DNA of 16,794 nt, from positions 13,705-30,498 of the forward strand of contig MKSH01000023.1 in assembly GCA_001898095.1 (NCBI GenBank), read 5' to 3'. Numbering within the stretch: the first letter of the stretch is position 1; each line of letters starts with the position of its first letter. Shown here piece after piece: positions 13,840 to 16,794 of the stretch. The DNA comes from Solirubrobacterales bacterium 70-9 (GTDB taxonomy: Bacteria; Actinomycetota; Thermoleophilia; Solirubrobacterales; 70-9). The notes beneath the pieces are model-generated. The model was given only the letters and a program-made list of their open reading frames with translations, did no database searches and was not told the origin of the DNA. Both the position numbers and the translations under genes were made by a program.

Positions 13840-14945
13840 GCGTCTTCCGGTCGACCCTCGAAGGGGCACTCGCCTGGCGCGAGGAAGGACGGCGGGTCGC
13901 GATCGCGACGCTGTTCGAGGCGGAGGGATCCTCGCCCTTCGAGCCCGGCGCGACGATGGCGATCGACGCCGAGGGGCGGATCGAGGGGTCGGTGACCGGC
14001 GGCTGCGTCGAGGGCGCGGTGGCGCAGGCGGCGATCGCGATGCTGGCCGGCGAGCCGCGGACCGAGAACCTCCGCTACGGGATCAGCGACGACCTGGCGG
14101 GGTCGGTCGGGTTGACCTGCGGCGGGATCGTCCACGTCGGCCTGCGGGAGCTCGACCGGAACGGCGCCGAAGTCCTCGCCGCCGTGCTCGCGGCGGAACG
14201 GGAGGGCGACGCGGTGGCGGTCGCGACCGTGCTCGACGGCCCCGGCGCGGGCGGCTCGCTGGCCGTCAGCGGGGCGGGCAGGGTCGGGCGCCTGGCGAGC
14301 GGCGGCGAGCTCGAACCCCACCTGGTCCGCGAGGTCGAGGGGATGCTGACCCAGGGCATCTCCGGGGTGCGCCGCTACGGCGCCGACGGCGTCCGCCTCG
14401 GCAACGAGGTCCGCGTCTTCATCGACAGCCACAGCCCGCCGGCGCGGATCGTGATCTTCGGCGCCGTCGACTTCGCCGCGGCCCTGGCGCCGCCGGCCGC
14501 CGCGCTCGGGTTCGCGGTGACGATCTGCGACGCGCGCGCGGCCTTCGCCGGGTCCTCGCGCTTCTCCGAGTCCGCCCGCGTGGTCGTCGGCTGGCCCGAG
14601 GACCTGCTCGCCGCGGAGGAGCTCGGCCCGCGCGACGCGATCCTCGTCTTCACCCACGACCGCAAGTTCGACGAGCCCGCCCTGCTCGGCGCCCTGCGGA
14701 CCGGGGTCGGCTACATCGGTGCCCTCGGCAGCCGGCGGACGGTCGCCGATCGCACCGAGCGGCTGCTCGGCGCCGGGGCCACCGAGGCCGAGCTGGCGCG
14801 GATCTGCTCCCCGGCCGGGCTGGACATCGGCGCCCGCGACCCGGAGGAGACGGCGCTCTCGATCCTGGCCGAGATCGTCGCCGTCCGCAACGGGCGCGGC
14901 GGCGGCCAACTGCGCCAGGCGCGCGGGCCGATCCACCCCTCCTGA
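13836..14945 (+). CDS. xdhC: XdhC/CoxI-family molybdenum cofactor maturation factor
   Basis: 369 residues; ATG 13836 overlaps the ABC stop as ATGA. The N-terminal XdhC domain shows ATLFEAEGSSPFEPGATMAI, GSVTGGCVEGAV (with C57) and GLTCGGIVHV. The C-terminal Rossmann domain begins near residue 205 (IVIFGAVDFAAAL) and contains FTHDRKFDEPALL and GYIGALGSRRT. XdhC proteins bind molybdopterin, protect or sulfurate it, and insert it into apo-hydroxylase. The only such hydroxylase in the window is the one encoded at 3827-7549. The gene ends 12 bases from the stop of the convergent mocA-like gene. Confidence 0.9.
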   Translation: MSVFRSTLEGALAWREEGRRVAIATLFEAEGSSPFEPGATMAIDAEGRIEGSVTGGCVEGAVAQAAIAMLAGEPRTENLRYGISDDLAGSVGLTCGGIVHVGLRELDRNGAEVLAAVLAAEREGDAVAVATVLDGPGAGGSLAVSGAGRVGRLASGGELEPHLVREVEGMLTQGISGVRRYGADGVRLGNEVRVFIDSHSPPARIVIFGAVDFAAALAPPAAALGFAVTICDARAAFAGSSRFSESARVVVGWPEDLLAAEELGPRDAILVFTHDRKFDEPALLGALRTGVGYIGALGSRRTVADRTERLLGAGATEAELARICSPAGLDIGARDPEETALSILAEIVAVRNGRGGGQLRQARGPIHPS

Positions 14946-14957
14946 GAACTCCTCTGG

Positions 14958-15503
14958 CTAGGACCCGAGGTCGGCGGGCCGATCGACGTCCCGGGCCACC
15001 CCGAGCCCGGCGCAGTCGACCGCCACCGTGCGGGCCTCCCGCAGCACCGGGCCGAGGCCGGCGTCGGGAGCGTGGCGGGCGCGCTCGATCATCGCCCCGC
15101 GGATCAGGACCGGGTGGGCGGGGGTCTCGCCGTCGAAGGCGCGGTAGGCCTCGGCCTCGCCGTCGGCGGCCGCGGACAACAGCCGCAACGCCGCCTCGCG
15201 CTCCAGCCACGGCAGGTCCGCAAGGGCGATCAGCACTTCCTCGGCCTCGCCGACGACCTCGATCCCGGCCCGCAGCGAGGCCCCGACCCCCGCCTGCCAG
15301 TCGGCGCAGACGACCGTCTCCCAGCGTCCCTCGGGGACGACGGCGGCGACCGCCTCGGCGGCGGCGCCGAGCACGACCACCTGGCGCTCGCCGATCCCGT
15401 CCAGGGTCGTCAGGACCCGCGCCAGCAGGCTTTCGCCGTCGACCTCGGCAAGCTGCTTCGGCGACCCGAAGCGAGAGCCTTGGCCGCCGGCGAGCACCAC
15501 CAC
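14958..15503 (-). CDS. mocA: Molybdenum cofactor cytidylyltransferase-like NTP transferase (MobA/MocA family)
   Basis: 181 residues from a GTG at 15503. In-frame codons just upstream (LTGLA) look like the normal MocA N-terminus (MTGLAxVVLAAG), so the true start might be a CTG at 15518; there is no upstream ATG in frame. The nucleotide-binding signature LAGGQGSRFGSPKQL is intact, and ALADLPWL is the metal-binding ADxP region. It would attach CMP to molybdopterin for XDH/CoxL-type enzymes. Its start lies 11 bases beyond the stop of the secreted-protein gene upstream, so the two may be co-transcribed. A general sugar-phosphate nucleotidyltransferase is less likely at this size. Confidence 0.85.
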   Translation of the reverse strand: MVVLAGGQGSRFGSPKQLAEVDGESLLARVLTTLDGIGERQVVVLGAAAEAVAAVVPEGRWETVVCADWQAGVGASLRAGIEVVGEAEEVLIALADLPWLEREAALRLLSAAADGEAEAYRAFDGETPAHPVLIRGAMIERARHAPDAGLGPVLREARTVAVDCAGLGVARDVDRPADLGS

Positions 15504-15514
15504 CGCGAGTCCGG

Positions 15515-16477
15515 TCAGCGTCGGTGCCTCCCGGGGATCCGCACGGTCATCCGGTCGGTGCTGACGTTGCCGGTCACGCGGTTGACGCGGGCGACGAGCG
15601 GGACGCGCAGCGACTTGTGCGAGTCGAGCTTGCGCAGCTGCGCGCCGAGCGCCGGCGGGATCGCCAGGTTGAAGGTCGTGAGCTTGCCCGCGGCGATCGT
15701 CTTCCGCGTCCCCAGCGAGGTGCCGAGGCCGGGAAGGACGCCGGTGACCGCGACCCGGGCGCCGAGGCTCGACTTCACCTGCACCTGGACCGAGCCGTTG
15801 CCGACGGTGTAGCCGGGCGCGAAGTGCAGCACCGGGCAGGCGCCGTGGTATTCGGCGCCCTGCGGGCAGCCGTCCTGGGTCAGGTCGCCGTAGCCGTCAC
15901 CGTCGACGTCGGGCTCGATCACCCCCGACACCGGCACCCGTACTTCGGACGCCGCGAAGGAGGCCTTTCCGCCCGGCTGCGGGAGCGGCATTTCGATCCC
16001 GCCGCTTGCCGCGTGAATGCCCCTCTCTTCTTCTTCCTCGGAGGGCGGCGGACAGACGATGGCGCCGCCTTCGTTCGACCCGAACGCCAGGTATTCGCCC
16101 GCCTCGATCGGCAGCCGGGTTTCGAATTCGTTCTTGCCCGGCTTCATGCTCTCCAGGGCGGCCTTAGCGGTGACTTCGACTTCCCCCGAGCCGAGGACGC
16201 GGACGAGGCGCACCGTGAATGGCGGCACCCCTTCGGCCGGGAACAGGGCAGGCATGTAGGCGGTCCACTTGGTCAGCACCCCGGAGACCGGAGCCGCCAG
16301 TGGCAGCGGCGATCCCGTGTGGGAGCGCTCGAAGACCGCACCGAAGGGGGCGCCCGACTGGGTGGCCGCGCAGGTGTCACCGAATTCGCCGCCCTTGGTG
16401 GCGCCGGTGGCTCCGGCGGTCACCAAGAGGGATCCGCCGACGGCAGCAGCGGCGGCCAGCAAGAGTATGCGTCGCAC
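15515..16477 (-). CDS. Secreted protein with a thrombospondin-3-like calcium-binding motif
   Basis: 320 residues from a GTG at 16477, preceded by GGAGGAACGAA (good ribosome site, 7-base spacing). The N-terminus MRRILLLAAAAAVGGSLLVTA is a signal peptide, with likely cleavage after an AGATGA-type segment. The mature part has two beta-rich regions separated by an acidic stretch (PPPSEEEEERG). Between them is a DVDGDGYGDLTQDGCP calcium-binding repeat followed by a Cys pair, a hallmark of many Solirubrobacterales secreted proteins of unknown function. The basic C-terminus (RIPGRHRR) has no sorting signal or anchor. I see no functional link to the pyridine operon. Confidence 0.8.
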   Translation of the reverse strand: MRRILLLAAAAAVGGSLLVTAGATGATKGGEFGDTCAATQSGAPFGAVFERSHTGSPLPLAAPVSGVLTKWTAYMPALFPAEGVPPFTVRLVRVLGSGEVEVTAKAALESMKPGKNEFETRLPIEAGEYLAFGSNEGGAIVCPPPSEEEEERGIHAASGGIEMPLPQPGGKASFAASEVRVPVSGVIEPDVDGDGYGDLTQDGCPQGAEYHGACPVLHFAPGYTVGNGSVQVQVKSSLGARVAVTGVLPGLGTSLGTRKTIAAGKLTTFNLAIPPALGAQLRKLDSHKSLRVPLVARVNRVTGNVSTDRMTVRIPGRHRR

Positions 16478-16529
16478 TTCGTTCCTCCGATCGTCGACCC
16501 GGAAATCGAAAAATATCCTCCCGAAGGCC

Positions 16530-16794
16530 GTGACCCCACCGATCGCACATCAGCTGGCCGAGTTCGCGGTGTCCGCGGAGCCCGGCGCGCGCCCCGGCCT
16601 GCGCGCCGTCGCCGCCCGGCACCTGCTCGACACGGTCGGCTGCGGCCTCGCCGCGGTCGGTACGAGAGAGGGAGGCCACGCGAGCGCGGTGGCGCTGGCG
16701 GCGGGCGGGCGCGAGGAGGCGACGGCGCTCGGCGCAGGCGACGGCGATCCTCGGGTCGGCCGCGACGGTGCAGGCGGGGGAGTCCGGGGCGCCG
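16530..16794 (+). CDS. MmgE/PrpD-family protein, N-terminal fragment (runs off right edge)
   Basis: Open from GTG 16530 to the window end (88 codons). The first part, IAHQLAEFAVSAEPGARPGL then HLLDTVGCGLAAVGT and GREEATALG, follows the start of MmgE/PrpD proteins (LAxFA..., LLDTLGCALAG, ATxLG). This family includes 2-methylcitrate dehydratase, cis-aconitate decarboxylase and related C4-C7 acid dehydratases/isomerases. The last 20 or so residues (DGDPRVGRDGAGGGVRGA) do not look like the family, while the next frame does, so a frameshift near 16740 is possible. It is divergent from the secreted-protein gene, with only 52 bases between them and a weak ribosome site. Confidence 0.55.
   Translation, partial: MTPPIAHQLAEFAVSAEPGARPGLRAVAARHLLDTVGCGLAAVGTREGGHASAVALAAGGREEATALGAGDGDPRVGRDGAGGGVRGA

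Overview
The window is very GC-rich, with GC-dominated third codon positions, many GTG/TTG starts and genes packed by 4- or 8-base overlaps. A secreted protein carries a DxDGDGYGDxTQDxCP-type calcium-binding motif of the kind common in Solirubrobacterales/Thermoleophilia. I infer an aerobic soil actinomycetote, probably Thermoleophilia; this rests on style and motif, not on a marker gene.

The core is a minus-strand operon (12207 down to 2441) that reads as a pyridine-ring degradation pathway. In order of transcription it encodes maleamate amidohydrolase (nicF-like), an isopropylmalate-dehydrogenase-family enzyme, N-formylmaleamate deformylase (nicD-like), 2,5-dihydroxypyridine 5,6-dioxygenase (nicX-like), a stand-alone PEP-synthase/PPDK N-terminal ATP-grasp protein, the three subunits of a molybdenum hydroxylase (FAD, 2Fe-2S, Mo), a membrane-anchored SRPBCC/CoxG protein, and maleate isomerase (nicE-like). 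Together these would turn a hydroxypyridine into 2,5-dihydroxypyridine, open the ring, release formate and ammonium, and deliver maleate/fumarate. There is no NicC flavin monooxygenase, and a separate SRPBCC subunit plus a PPDK-like protein are present. This matches the 3-hydroxypyridine (3hpd) type of cluster reported for Ensifer adhaerens better than the nicotinate (nic) type. The PEP-utilizing (swivelling-histidine) partner of the PPDK-like protein is not in the window.

A GntR/FCD repressor gene (12332-13042) is divergent from the operon. It is followed by overlapping genes for a stand-alone ABC ATPase and an XdhC/CoxI molybdoenzyme maturation factor. A MocA-like molybdopterin cytidylyltransferase converges from the other side, so cofactor maturation for the Mo hydroxylase is encoded next door.

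On the far left an Amt/Rh-fold membrane protein (375-1778) converges on the operon. It appears to have lost both pore histidines of true ammonium channels. Its promoter region, and the divergent HD-domain gene at the left edge, share a TTGCATACAA-like motif with the gntR-nicF intergenic region. This suggests one GntR regulon spanning both ends of the cluster.

The 660-bp gap between the convergent Amt-like and nicE-like genes (1779-2440) has no credible gene. It holds a series of long, nearly perfect inverted repeats. Two of them, one facing each convergent transcript, show the same 15-nt loop on unrelated stems. The right edge has a secreted protein gene and the start of a probable MmgE/PrpD-family gene.
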